Below are positions 37,532 to 45,776 of a DNA stretch of 64,000 bases, piece after piece (position 1 is the stretch's first letter; each line of letters opens with the position of its first letter). Made by a program: the position numbers and the translations under genes. Origin of the DNA: Caulobacteraceae bacterium (GTDB lineage: Bacteria; Pseudomonadota; Alphaproteobacteria; Caulobacterales; Caulobacteraceae); the NCBI GenBank assembly GCA_030446805.1, contig JAUJMO010000001.1:1135241-1199240 (forward strand), given 5' to 3'. The notes below the pieces were generated by a model. The model saw only the letters and a list, made by a program, of their open reading frames with translations, ran no database searches and had not been told where the DNA came from.

Positions 37532-38611
37532 CTATTCGGCGGCGGGCGCCTGGATCACGCCACGGCGGATCTGATCCAGTTCGATGCTCTCGAACAGGGC
37601 CTTGAAGTTGCCCTCGCCGAAGCCCTCGTTGCCCTTGCGCTGGATGAATTCGAAGAAGATCGGGCCAAAGGCGTTCTTGCCGAAGATCTGCAGCAAGAGG
37701 CCCTGGTCGTCTGAAGGCGCGCCGTCGATCAGGATGCGGCGCTTGCGCAGCTCCTCCAAGGGCTCGCCGTGCCCCGGCAGCCGCGTGTCCACCAGCTCGT
37801 AGTAGGTTTCGACCACGTCCTGAAGCGGAACGCCGTTCGCCGTCAGGGTGTCGACGGTCTGGTATAGGTTACGCGAGCCCAAGGCGATGTGCTGGATGCC
37901 TTCGCCCTTGTATTCGCGCAGGTACTCTTCGATCTGGTCGATCTGATCGCTGGTGCCTTTGGACTCGTTCAGCGGGATGCGGATCCTGCCGTCCGGGCTG
38001 GTCATGGCGCGCGAGGTCAGGCCGGTGACCTTGCCTTCGATGTCGAAGTAGCGGATCTCGCGGAAGTTGAAGACGCGCTCATAGAAGCCCGCCCATTTGC
38101 TCATGTTGCCGCGGAACACGTTGTGCGTGAGGTGGTCCAGATAGGTCAGCCCCGCGTCGGGCCGCTGGACGGCGCCCTCGATGGGCTCGAACTCCTGATC
38201 ATAGACGGCGTGCTCCGTGTAACGGTCGCAGAGATACAGGTAGGACCCGCCGATCCCCATGAGGATCGGCGCCTCCAGCCCCAAGGGACCGGAACCGGGC
38301 TCGGCCGGATCGGCGCCCCGGTTCATGGCTTCCTGATAAGCGAACTGCGCGTCCCGGACCCGGAAGGCCATGCCCACCGCCGCCGGCCCGTGCGCCTTGG
38401 CGAAGTCCGCCGCATGGCCCGTCGTCTCGCGGTTGAGCAGGAAGTTGATCTCGCCCTGCTGGTAACGGATCACATCCTTGCGCTTGTGCCGGCCGACCGC
38501 CGTGAAACCCATGCGCTCGAACAGGTCGCCCATGCTGTCGGGGTCCGGTCCGGCGAATTCCACGAATTCGAAGCCGTCCGTGCCCAGCGGGTTCTCGAAA
38601 AGATTGGCCAT
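37532..38611 (-). CDS. hppD: 4-hydroxyphenylpyruvate dioxygenase
   Basis: Non-haem iron enzyme converting 4-hydroxyphenylpyruvate to homogentisate in tyrosine breakdown. The 359-residue, two-VOC-domain protein has iron ligands in YLDHLTHNVFRG, GIQHIALGS and FFEFIQRKGNEGFGEGNF, the last being the family's C-terminal signature. ATG at 38611. The remaining homogentisate genes are not in the window. Confidence 0.97.
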   Translation of the reverse strand: MANLFENPLGTDGFEFVEFAGPDPDSMGDLFERMGFTAVGRHKRKDVIRYQQGEINFLLNRETTGHAADFAKAHGPAAVGMAFRVRDAQFAYQEAMNRGADPAEPGSGPLGLEAPILMGIGGSYLYLCDRYTEHAVYDQEFEPIEGAVQRPDAGLTYLDHLTHNVFRGNMSKWAGFYERVFNFREIRYFDIEGKVTGLTSRAMTSPDGRIRIPLNESKGTSDQIDQIEEYLREYKGEGIQHIALGSRNLYQTVDTLTANGVPLQDVVETYYELVDTRLPGHGEPLEELRKRRILIDGAPSDDQGLLLQIFGKNAFGPIFFEFIQRKGNEGFGEGNFKALFESIELDQIRRGVIQAPAAE

Positions 38612-38698
38612 GGCGAGCGCTCCTATCCCTGGCCGGAGAGGTAGCCTCCCCGATGGGCCCGGGCAACCGCGCCTCGACGGCGGCGGCCGAAGCGGCCT

Positions 38699-39370
38699 AT
38701 GGCACCCGCACAGTATTGGAGCGCCGTCCTGAGCTCTTTCAACGATCAAGTCCGCGACGACCCGAACCGGAGCTTCATCGCCGTGGTCAACCGTCTGGCG
38801 GCGGAGTCCGGACCGAACGGCTTGTCCATCCGCGAGGTCCGCGACCACATGGACGAGCGTGCCTTCGGCCTGCTCATCCTGATCCTAACCATACCGTGTC
38901 TGGTCCCCGCCTTGTACGGGGTCCCCCAGGTGCTGGGCATCCCGATCCTGCTCCTGGCGTGCCAGATCCTGATCGGCCGGAAGGAGCCCTGGCTGCCCGA
39001 GGGCGTTCTGCGCCGGCGTGTGCCCAAGGCGTGGCTGGATCGCATGGCCGACTTCGCCACCAAGCGCATGGGCTGGTTCGAACGGTTGTCGCGGCCGCGG
39101 CTGCACTGGCTGGCGGCCGGCCCAGGCGAGCGCCTGGCCGCCCTGTTCATGATCCTGGCCACCCTCACCATCGTGCTGCCGATGACAAACACCGTGCCAT
39201 CGGTGGCCCTGGCGCTGCTGTCGGTGGGTTTGATCCAGCGCGACGGCGCCTTTGTCGCGCTCGGCTCGGCCGTCGCAGCGGCATGGGCCGGGCTGCTGAT
39301 CGGGGTGGCGCTGGCCTTCTATCTCGGCGCGACCTGGGCCGTTCAGCTGGTGGAGCGCTTCACAGCCTAG
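38699..39370 (+). CDS. ExoD-like membrane protein
   Basis: A 223-residue exopolysaccharide-synthesis ExoD family protein. After a soluble N-terminus come membrane segments with the family phrases LILILTIPCLVPALYGVPQVLG, GRKEPWLPEGVLRRRV and IVLPMTNTVPSVAL. ExoD mutants in rhizobia are affected in polysaccharide and alkali tolerance; the mechanism is not known. Divergent from hppD. Confidence 0.88.
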   Translation: MAPAQYWSAVLSSFNDQVRDDPNRSFIAVVNRLAAESGPNGLSIREVRDHMDERAFGLLILILTIPCLVPALYGVPQVLGIPILLLACQILIGRKEPWLPEGVLRRRVPKAWLDRMADFATKRMGWFERLSRPRLHWLAAGPGERLAALFMILATLTIVLPMTNTVPSVALALLSVGLIQRDGAFVALGSAVAAAWAGLLIGVALAFYLGATWAVQLVERFTA

Positions 39371-39376
39371 GCCGGC

Positions 39377-39922
39377 GTGTCGCAAAGCCCTATCTGCTCC
39401 GCCATGCTCCGCTTGCACCCGAGCGCCTACGCCCTGCTGGCCGCCTTTGCGTCCGCCGCCATGCTGGCTGCGGCGCACACCTTTCAACGGTTCGGCTACG
39501 AGCCTTGCACCCTGTGCCTTCGCCAGCGCGAGGTCTATTGGGTCGCCCTGACTCTGGCCCTGGCCGGCTGGGCCGTCCTGCGACGTCGTCCCGACCAGGG
39601 CGCCGTGGTCACTCTCCTGCTAGGCGCCGTCTTCTTGTTCGGCTTCGCGGTGGCGGGCTACCATGCAGGCGTGGAATGGAAGTGGTTCCCGGCGCCCGCC
39701 ACGTGCGGCGGCGGCGGCGGACCGGCCAGCGCCGGCGACATCGCCGCCATGCTGGGCGGCGCCCCGGTTCACTACGTCCTCTGCGACGAGGCCGCCTGGC
39801 GGATGCTGGGCGTGTCCATGGCCGGCTGGAACGCCCTGATCTCCTTGGGGCTGGCCCTCTTGGGTGTATTGACGGCGACCGAAGCGCGTGGCTCGACGGC
39901 TCTGAGGACCGCTCATGTCTGA
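39377..39922 (+). CDS. dsbB: Disulphide bond formation protein B
   Basis: Four-helix membrane quinone reductase that reoxidises DsbA. The 181-residue protein has the first redox pair in PCTLCLRQREVYW, and the second Cys pair in ATCGGG and VLCDEAAW in the second periplasmic loop. GTG start at 39377 just after the exoD-like gene; it overlaps coq7 by eight bases. No dsbA is nearby. Confidence 0.92.
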   Translation: MSQSPICSAMLRLHPSAYALLAAFASAAMLAAAHTFQRFGYEPCTLCLRQREVYWVALTLALAGWAVLRRRPDQGAVVTLLLGAVFLFGFAVAGYHAGVEWKWFPAPATCGGGGGPASAGDIAAMLGGAPVHYVLCDEAAWRMLGVSMAGWNALISLGLALLGVLTATEARGSTALRTAHV

Positions 39923-40478
39923 CATCCCCGTCCCACCCCGTCCCGGGCGCGGCGCCACAAGGCGCCGGCTCGCCGAGATGCTGCGGGTGGATCACGCCGG
40001 CGAGCTGGGGGCCGTGCATATCTACCGTGGGCAGCGGGCCGTGCTGGCCCGCGCGCCCGGTCGCGAGCGGATCACCGAGCAATTGGCCGAGATGGAGTCC
40101 CATGAGGCCGTCCACCTGGCGCGCTTCGAGGAGCTCCTGACGGAGCGCGGCGTGCGCCCCACCCTCCTGGCTCCCGTCTGGCGCGCGGCCGGCTTCGCCC
40201 TGGGCGCGGGCACCGCCCTGCTTGGAGAGCGCGCCGCCCACGCCTGCACCGAAGCCGTCGAGACCGTCATCGGCCATCACTACGCCGAACAGGTGGAGGA
40301 GGTCCGTGACCGCGAGCCGGAGCTGGCGGCTCAGTTCGCCCAATTCCGCGACGAGGAACTGGAGCATCTGGACACCGCCGTGGCCGAAGGCGCGCGGGAG
40401 GCCCCCGGCTACCGCGTGCTGTCCGCCGTGATCCAGGCCGGCTGCCGCGCGGCGATCAGGATCACCGAAAAGATCTGA
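39915..40478 (+). CDS. coq7: Demethoxyubiquinone hydroxylase
   Basis: Di-iron hydroxylase of ubiquinone synthesis at the inner membrane. 187 residues; the carboxylate-bridged iron ligands appear in DHAGELGAVHIYRGQ, EMESHEAVHL, CTEAVETVIGHHYAEQ and RDEELEHLD. It overlaps dsbB, whose product also works with quinones. Confidence 0.95.
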   Translation: MSDIPVPPRPGRGATRRRLAEMLRVDHAGELGAVHIYRGQRAVLARAPGRERITEQLAEMESHEAVHLARFEELLTERGVRPTLLAPVWRAAGFALGAGTALLGERAAHACTEAVETVIGHHYAEQVEEVRDREPELAAQFAQFRDEELEHLDTAVAEGAREAPGYRVLSAVIQAGCRAAIRITEKI

Positions 40479-40484
40479 GCCGGC

Positions 40485-41324
40485 TCAGGCCGGCTTCTCC
40501 GCCAGGAAGATGTCCTGGCCGTCGCCCATGCCCGGCTGGCCGCGCCACCCGCCGGGACGGAAGTCGATCAGTTGCAGGCCGGCGTCGGCCAGGAAGCGCC
40601 GCCAGCAGATGTCCTCGTGCGCGATCCCGCCTTCGGGGGATTGGGCGCTCAGAACATGGGCCCCCTCCCTCCAAGGAACGAACTTCGTCTGGGCGCGTCC
40701 GGAGGCCAGGGCTTCCGTCGCCTCGGCGTCAACGTTGAATCCGGTGAAAAGGACCCGCCCGCCCGGTCGCAGGACCCGGGCCGACTCGGCCAGGTATTGG
40801 GCGATGGACGGCGCCTGCATGTGAGTGAATACGGAGGTGGCGAAAGCGAAGCTCATCTCGCAGTCTCCGCACGGAAAACGGTACTCGTGTTCGGCGATGC
40901 GTCCGCCGGGGTTGTAGTGGGCGTTGAAGATGTCCGCGTGCACGAAGCGGAAGTTGGCCCGCCCTCGGGCCCGCAGCCGGCAGATCACGACCGCACGTCG
41001 CACGATGTCGAAGCCGAGGTAGGCGCCCTCGGAAGACAGATAACGGGCGAGCGGCTCTGCGAGCCGGCCGTTGCCGCATCCGATGTCCAGGACATGATCG
41101 TGGGTCTGCAGCCCGCCGATCTCGACCAGCACGCGCAGCAGCCCCTGGCCGAGGTCGCGGAAGTCGCCGCTGCCCACATGATGGACGATGTTCCAGGGTT
41201 CGCCCAGCCGGCCGGGCTGGGTCAGTCGCGCGGGCAGACCGTGGAGATCCTCGCGCAGGCTCTTGGCGAAGCTCACCGCATTCCACTTGAACCGGCGCAG
41301 CAAGGATTGGGGAGCGGCGGTCAT
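40485..41324 (-). CDS. Class I SAM-dependent methyltransferase
   Basis: A 279-residue methyltransferase: DHVLDIGCGNGRLAEPLARYL (motif I), GFDIVRRAVVICR, FAFATSVFTHMQ and SARVLRPGGRVLFTGF. The start ATG at 41324 precedes the basic helix typical of this group. Substrate unknown; similar proteins are found in polysaccharide loci. Six bases separate it from the convergent coq7. Confidence 0.87.
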   Translation of the reverse strand: MTAAPQSLLRRFKWNAVSFAKSLREDLHGLPARLTQPGRLGEPWNIVHHVGSGDFRDLGQGLLRVLVEIGGLQTHDHVLDIGCGNGRLAEPLARYLSSEGAYLGFDIVRRAVVICRLRARGRANFRFVHADIFNAHYNPGGRIAEHEYRFPCGDCEMSFAFATSVFTHMQAPSIAQYLAESARVLRPGGRVLFTGFNVDAEATEALASGRAQTKFVPWREGAHVLSAQSPEGGIAHEDICWRRFLADAGLQLIDFRPGGWRGQPGMGDGQDIFLAEKPA

Positions 41325-41379
41325 GGCGGTCGCAGGCGGCGGAATGTCGGAAACCCTAGCCGCGCTGGCGCGTGAACGC

Positions 41380-41404
41380 AAAAAAGCCCGGCCGGGGCCG
41401 GGCT
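41380..41404 (-). terminator. Rho-independent terminator after ompA
   Basis: On the minus strand AGCCCGGCC and GGCCGGGCT pair around a very short loop (41385-41404) and are followed by six T. It lies 45 bases beyond the ompA stop and before the next minus-strand gene, so it should end the abundant ompA message. Confidence 0.85.
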
Positions 41405-41448
41405 TTCCGCAGCTGAAGGCGACCGACCGAAGCCGGCCGCCCTGAAGC

Positions 41449-42690
41449 TTAGAAGTTGACCGAAACCGTCGAACGCCGGTTCAGGGGCTCCTTCACGCCG
41501 TCGCCGGTGGGGACCGCAGGAGCCGCCTCACCGCGCCAGTCGGCGGTGATGTTGGCCGGGTTCACGCCCAGGCCCACCATGGCGTCGGCGACAGCGCGAG
41601 CGCGGCGCTCCGACAGGCGGATGTTGTAGGCGGCCGAACCGGAGGTGTCGGCGTGACCGACGACCTGGATCTGGGTGGCGCCGCCCTGCTGGGCGAAGCT
41701 CGCGGCCTCTTGCACCACCGTCTGGGCTTCCGGCGTCAGGATGGACTGATCGAACGGGAAGTAGACGATGAACTCGCGGTTGGCCGGACGCTCGGGGGCG
41801 GGCGGCGCCACCACGGGCGGCTCGGGCGGCAACGGCGGCGGCGGGGGCGCGATCGGCTCCACGGGCAGCGGCGGCGGCGGCGGCGGCGGCGCGGCGAAGG
41901 TGTAACGCAGACCCACGCTGAGCGAGGTGTCCTTGTACGGGCCTTCGAAGAAGCCCAGGTTCGTCAGCGGACGCCCTTGGCCGGGGCCGTTGCCGCCGTT
42001 CAAGGTCACCGATCCGAACTCGACATCGTTCGTCATCAAGTAACGGCCGGTCAGGTCCAGAGACAGGTTCGGCGACAGCTGGAAGGCCAGGCCCAGGATG
42101 CCCTGGTAGGCGAAGGCGCGCTCGATGTCGTCCACCGAAAGGTTCTGGATCGGCGCGGCCGTGGCCGGAACCGTGGCCAGTTGACCGAAGACCTTGTTCT
42201 GGATCTCAGCGACGCCGACGCCCACGCCCGCGAACGGGACGATCGTCTGGCCGAACAGACCGAAGTCGAAGTCGAAGTCATAGATGGCGTTCAGCATCAG
42301 GGTGCTGGCGTTCAGCTCCCCTTCCACGTCGCCGCAAGTGGGCGCGGTCGTGGTGCGTCGCACGCCGGGCGTGCAGAGACCCTGGACGACGGCGCTGCCG
42401 CTGGTCGCGCGGATGCTTTCCAGGTCGCCCTTGCGATAGCCGCCTTCGAGCTCCAAACGCACGTTCTCGTTGAAGCGATAGCCGCCCCGCAGGAAGCCCG
42501 CGAAGTCCCGGTCCGGCGAGAAGCTGAACTCGGTGTTGTTGACCGAAGACTGCCCGTCGAACTCCGACTCGTGGCCTCCGATGTCGCCGGCGATGTAGGC
42601 GCCGTTGCTGAAATCGAAGAATTGGGCGTTCGCGCCGGAAGCGGTCGCAATCGCCAGTGTGGCGGTGGCCGCCATCAGCTTAAGTTTCAC
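41449..42690 (-). CDS. OmpA-family outer-membrane protein
   Basis: A 413-residue protein: signal peptide (1-22, cleavage after GANA), an eight-stranded beta-barrel (YIAGDIGGHESEF through SVGLRYTF), a Pro-rich linker of about 45 residues (PPPPPPPLPVEP) and a C-terminal peptidoglycan-binding OmpA domain with VYFPFDQSILTPEA, GHADTSGSAAYNIRLSERRA and NRRSTVSVNF. It anchors the outer membrane to peptidoglycan. Barrel loops contain a Cys pair (LCTPGVRR, TCGDVE). Confidence 0.95.
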   Translation of the reverse strand: MKLKLMAATATLAIATASGANAQFFDFSNGAYIAGDIGGHESEFDGQSSVNNTEFSFSPDRDFAGFLRGGYRFNENVRLELEGGYRKGDLESIRATSGSAVVQGLCTPGVRRTTTAPTCGDVEGELNASTLMLNAIYDFDFDFGLFGQTIVPFAGVGVGVAEIQNKVFGQLATVPATAAPIQNLSVDDIERAFAYQGILGLAFQLSPNLSLDLTGRYLMTNDVEFGSVTLNGGNGPGQGRPLTNLGFFEGPYKDTSLSVGLRYTFAAPPPPPPPLPVEPIAPPPPPLPPEPPVVAPPAPERPANREFIVYFPFDQSILTPEAQTVVQEAASFAQQGGATQIQVVGHADTSGSAAYNIRLSERRARAVADAMVGLGVNPANITADWRGEAAPAVPTGDGVKEPLNRRSTVSVNF

Positions 42691-42849
42691 GTTGTTTATT
42701 CCCCTGCAGGCTTGGCCGATAAGCGCCGCTGACGCGGCGTGGTTCCGACGAAAAAAAAGGCTTTGGAAACGAGTGACCGAACTGCAACAGTCGTTGGCCG
42801 GACCCCGGCTTAGACCGACCGCGCAGCCCGCGTCGGTCTCCGCGGCGAC

Positions 42850-42878
42850 AGTAGAGTCGATATTCCCCGAATAGTCAA
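42850..42878 (-). promoter_or_regulatory. Likely housekeeping promoter of ompA
   Basis: On the minus strand TTGACT (42878-42873) is followed after 17 bases by TCTACT (42855-42850). This leaves a 5' leader of roughly 150 bases before the ompA ATG, which may be a regulatory untranslated region. The remaining 42691-42849 stretch contains no gene. Confidence 0.5.
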
Positions 42879-42899
42879 GCTTTTACAGCGTCTGGCCGA

Positions 42900-43466
42900 T
42901 CAGGCCTCCAGCTCGATATCCCAGTAAAGGTAGTCGAGCCAGCTTTCATGAAGGTGGTGCGGCGGGAACCTTCGCCCCAGATCCTGAAGCCGGTGCATGG
43001 TGGGCCGGCCCGGCCGCTGACGCGGGTGCATGCCCGCCTGCCTGGGGGTCCGCCCACCCTTGACCAGGTTACACGGCGCGCAGGCCGTGACGATATTCTC
43101 CCAGGTGGTCCGGCCTCCTTGCGATCGCGGGATCAGGTGGTCGAAGGTGAGGTCCTCCGCCGAGCCGCAGTACTGGCAGGCGAAGCTGTCGCGCAGGAAC
43201 AAGTTGAAGCGCGTAAAGGCCGGGGGTCGGTCCTGGGCCACATACTGCTTCAGCGAGACCACGCTGGGCAGGCGCATCTCGAAGGACGGAGAGCGCACAA
43301 CGTGATCGTATTCGCTGACCACGTCCACGCGATCGAGGAAGACCGCCTTGATCACTTCCTGCCAGGGCCACAGCGACAGGGGGTAGTAGGATAGCGGCCG
43401 GAAATCGGCGTTCAGCACCAGCGCGGGATGGCCCGACGGCGGGCGTGTGAGCACCTGCAAGGTCAC
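42900..43466 (-). CDS. HNH endonuclease domain protein
   Basis: A 188-residue protein of a family widespread in alphaproteobacteria. N-terminal part: ALVLNADFRPLSYYPLSLWPWQEVIKAVFLDRV. The zinc-bound HNH domain shows CQYCGSAEDLTFDHLIPRSQGG and NIVTACAPCNLVKGGRTP. It is chromosomal and single, without a methylase partner, so restriction is unlikely; a role in DNA repair is sometimes guessed but not shown. GTG start. Confidence 0.9.
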   Translation of the reverse strand: MTLQVLTRPPSGHPALVLNADFRPLSYYPLSLWPWQEVIKAVFLDRVDVVSEYDHVVRSPSFEMRLPSVVSLKQYVAQDRPPAFTRFNLFLRDSFACQYCGSAEDLTFDHLIPRSQGGRTTWENIVTACAPCNLVKGGRTPRQAGMHPRQRPGRPTMHRLQDLGRRFPPHHLHESWLDYLYWDIELEA

Positions 43467-43591
43467 CCCTGGGTCTCCGGGGTGCGCGTTCGACAGTGGG
43501 GCGGCGCCGGATGACTGAAGGCGGAACTCCTCAGCTCGAGCCGGCGATCGCTCGCCGGTTCCCCATGCTTAACCCCGATTCCGCCACGGCG

Positions 43592-44272
43592 CTACGACCC
43601 TCGCCGTTGTGGCGAGCCCCACCCCGCGAACCGTCCCGCCAGGGCGTCGCGCAGGAAGGCCGCGCCCAGGGCCAGACCGTCTTCGGACACGCTGTGTCCC
43701 GTGCCGTAGCTAACGCGCCAGAGCGCCGGCACGCCCGCCGCAGCCAAGCCTTCCAGAGAGGCGAACAGCGCTCCGATCGGAATAACCTCGTCGTGGCTTC
43801 CGTGCACCAGGGCCACCGGCGGCCGGCTGGTCGCCGGACCCGCGTCCGCCAGCATCCCGGACAATCCCAGGATCGCGCCCAGCGGCTCCGCCCGACGCAG
43901 CCCCACGTGCAGGCTCATCATGGTGCCCTGGCTGAACCCCACCAGCGCGCAGGCCGAGGGCGGCAGCCCCTGCCGCGCCAGTTCCGCGTCGATGAAGCCG
44001 TCCAGGCTCGCCGCCGCGCCCCGCACGCCGGCGGCCATCAGGGCGGGATCGAGGCGGCTGATCGGAAACCACTGATGCCCGCCCGGATAGCCCGGCACGG
44101 GCTCCGGCGCGTTCGGAGACACGAACGCCGCGTCCGGGAGGGCCTCGGCCAAATACGGCGCCAACCCGATCAGGTCCTGCCCGTTGCTGCCGTACCCGTG
44201 CGCCAGGATCACGATGCGCCTGGCCGGCCCTCCGTTGGCGGGCGGGAGACGCGGTCCGTCGAGAGTGCTCAT
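43592..44272 (-). CDS. Phospholipase/carboxylesterase family hydrolase
   Basis: A 226-residue alpha/beta hydrolase of the YpfH/carboxylesterase 2 group: ILAHGYGSNGQDL, nucleophile in VGFSQGTMMSLH, LVHGSHDEVIPI with the acid and GTGHSVSEDGL with the catalytic His. Cytoplasmic, no signal peptide. Divergent from the secreted hydrolase-like gene at 44364. Confidence 0.92.
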   Translation of the reverse strand: MSTLDGPRLPPANGGPARRIVILAHGYGSNGQDLIGLAPYLAEALPDAAFVSPNAPEPVPGYPGGHQWFPISRLDPALMAAGVRGAAASLDGFIDAELARQGLPPSACALVGFSQGTMMSLHVGLRRAEPLGAILGLSGMLADAGPATSRPPVALVHGSHDEVIPIGALFASLEGLAAAGVPALWRVSYGTGHSVSEDGLALGAAFLRDALAGRFAGWGSPQRRGS

Positions 44273-44363
44273 GCTCGGGCCTTAGCCGCCCGCTTCCGGC
44301 TCGCAAAGCCGCTTGCCGGCCGGCCCCGTCCGGGCGACCTTCCCTCAAACCAGGAATCGCTCC

Positions 44364-45317
44364 TTGCGAGTCGCCGCGGCCCTGCTTCTCAGCCTGACCC
44401 TGCTGGCCGGTCCCACCCAGGCCGGCTCGGAGTTGCTGCGCCTGCGCCGGATGGACGGAGAGCCCTTCGTGGCCCTGCTGCAGCGTCCGGCGGTTGCTCG
44501 GGCCCCCGTGGTCCTGGTGCTGCATGACCGCGCCTGCGGGCCCACCGCGACCCCGCCGGCCAGGATCGACGCGCCGCCCGGGATGGCCCGGCTGGCGCTG
44601 GCCGCCGAGCCGGCCGCCGGCCCGTCCGGGGCAGGCTGTCTCCAGCCCCCCACCGAAGCGCGGGTTCTGGACGTCATGACGGCGGTGGCGGCTTTAAGGG
44701 CGGACGCGCCCTGGTGGGACCGCCGCCTGTACCTCGTGGGCCTGTCCGAGGGCGCCCTCGCTGCGCTCGCCGCCGCCGCTCTCTTGCCGGAAGCGCGCGG
44801 GGTGGTGCTGGTGAACCCGCCCCCGGACGCGCCGGGCCGGGCCGAAGACCTGCGCAAACCCGTCCTGGTGCTCCAGCCTCCAAGAGCCGAGCGCGCCGTG
44901 GTCGCCACCGGCGGGGCCCTGCTTCGTCGGCCGGCGAGCGCGCCGGCCGCGGTGGAGGTCGAGGTCGCCCGTTTCCTCGTTGGGCAGGAGCGTCGGCTCC
45001 AGAAGGAACAACCGGCCGTACCAGGCGCCCCTGTGCGGACCGCAGGACCCGCGGCGAAGTCCGGCAAGGCCGCGAGCGGCGGGCGCGCCCTCACCCCCAG
45101 CACTAAGGACGGGGCGGCGCCTTCGCCGGCGGTCGCCGCGCCACGTAAAAGGCCCACAACAGGTGCGCCGCCACCCCGCGCCATGGCCGCCAGGGTTCGG
45201 CCATCCGCCTCAACGCCCTCTCGCCCGGTCGCGCCTCCAGCCCCGCGGCTTCGCGCCAAGCTTCCTGCAGGGCCAAGTCTCCCGCCGGAAACGCGTCCGT
45301 CCGCCCCTCGCACATGA
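44364..45317 (+). CDS. Exported alpha/beta-hydrolase-like protein with Pro/Ala-rich tail
   Basis: A 317-residue protein. The TTG at 44364 is chosen because AGGA lies eight bases upstream and a signal peptide (RVAAALLLSLTLLAGPTQAG) follows immediately. The core looks like a dienelactone-hydrolase fold (APVVLVLHDRACG, YLVGLSEGALAALAAAALL with GLSEG as possible nucleophile elbow, KPVLVLQPP) but no catalytic His is clear. From about residue 215 it is a low-complexity Pro/Ala/Arg/Lys tail, and the last 215 bases lie antisense to the 3' end of alkA. The original stop may have been lost. Confidence 0.6.
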   Translation: MRVAAALLLSLTLLAGPTQAGSELLRLRRMDGEPFVALLQRPAVARAPVVLVLHDRACGPTATPPARIDAPPGMARLALAAEPAAGPSGAGCLQPPTEARVLDVMTAVAALRADAPWWDRRLYLVGLSEGALAALAAAALLPEARGVVLVNPPPDAPGRAEDLRKPVLVLQPPRAERAVVATGGALLRRPASAPAAVEVEVARFLVGQERRLQKEQPAVPGAPVRTAGPAAKSGKAASGGRALTPSTKDGAAPSPAVAAPRKRPTTGAPPPRAMAARVRPSASTPSRPVAPPAPRLRAKLPAGPSLPPETRPSAPRT

Positions 45318-45759
45318 GGAGGTAGACCTCGGCCGTCCACAGCCCCACGCCCTTGATGGCGACCAGGGAGCCAAGAGCCTCGTCCTCCGGCATGGCCCCC
45401 AGCCGGCGGAAGTCGATGCGTCCTTCCAGCTCCGCCCGGGCGATCTCGCCGACGTAGCGCACTTTCTGCCCGGACAGTCCGAAGCTGCGCAGCCTAGCTT
45501 CGTTCAGGCTGGCCACGGACGCGGAGGTCACATCCCCGCCCAGCCCCGCTTCCAACCTGCCCCAGATGGCCGCCGCCGAGGCTGTGGAGACCTGCTGCTC
45601 GACGATCTTGCGCATCAGGCTGCCTGCGCCGGACGGTCGCGAACGCCATTCGAAGGGCGGCAGCTCCGCCTCCAGGCGCGCGAACGCCGGATCCACGGCG
45701 GCCAGCGCGGCCCGGCCGCGGGCGATCAGGTCTGCATCGGGGTGGCCGGCGTAGAGCAT
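45103..45759 (-). CDS. alkA: DNA-3-methyladenine glycosylase II
   Basis: Removes alkylated bases in base-excision repair. The 218-residue HhH-GPD protein has EQQVSTASAAAIWGRLE, the helix-hairpin-helix LVAIKGVGLWTAEVYLL and the catalytic Asp in DAFPAGDLALQEAW, with conservation up to HLLWAFYV at the C-terminus. It is divergent from gluQ by only 17 bases, so their promoters must overlap or lie inside genes. Confidence 0.93.
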   Translation of the reverse strand: MLYAGHPDADLIARGRAALAAVDPAFARLEAELPPFEWRSRPSGAGSLMRKIVEQQVSTASAAAIWGRLEAGLGGDVTSASVASLNEARLRSFGLSGQKVRYVGEIARAELEGRIDFRRLGAMPEDEALGSLVAIKGVGLWTAEVYLLMCEGRTDAFPAGDLALQEAWREAAGLEARPGERALRRMAEPWRPWRGVAAHLLWAFYVARRPPAKAPPRP

Positions 45760-45776
45760 GGGTCCTAGTAACGCGC

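Noticed and set aside
42900-43466. HNH gene as part of a restriction or defence system
   Set aside because: It is a single, conserved chromosomal gene of a widespread alphaproteobacterial family without methylase, helicase or phage genes nearby.
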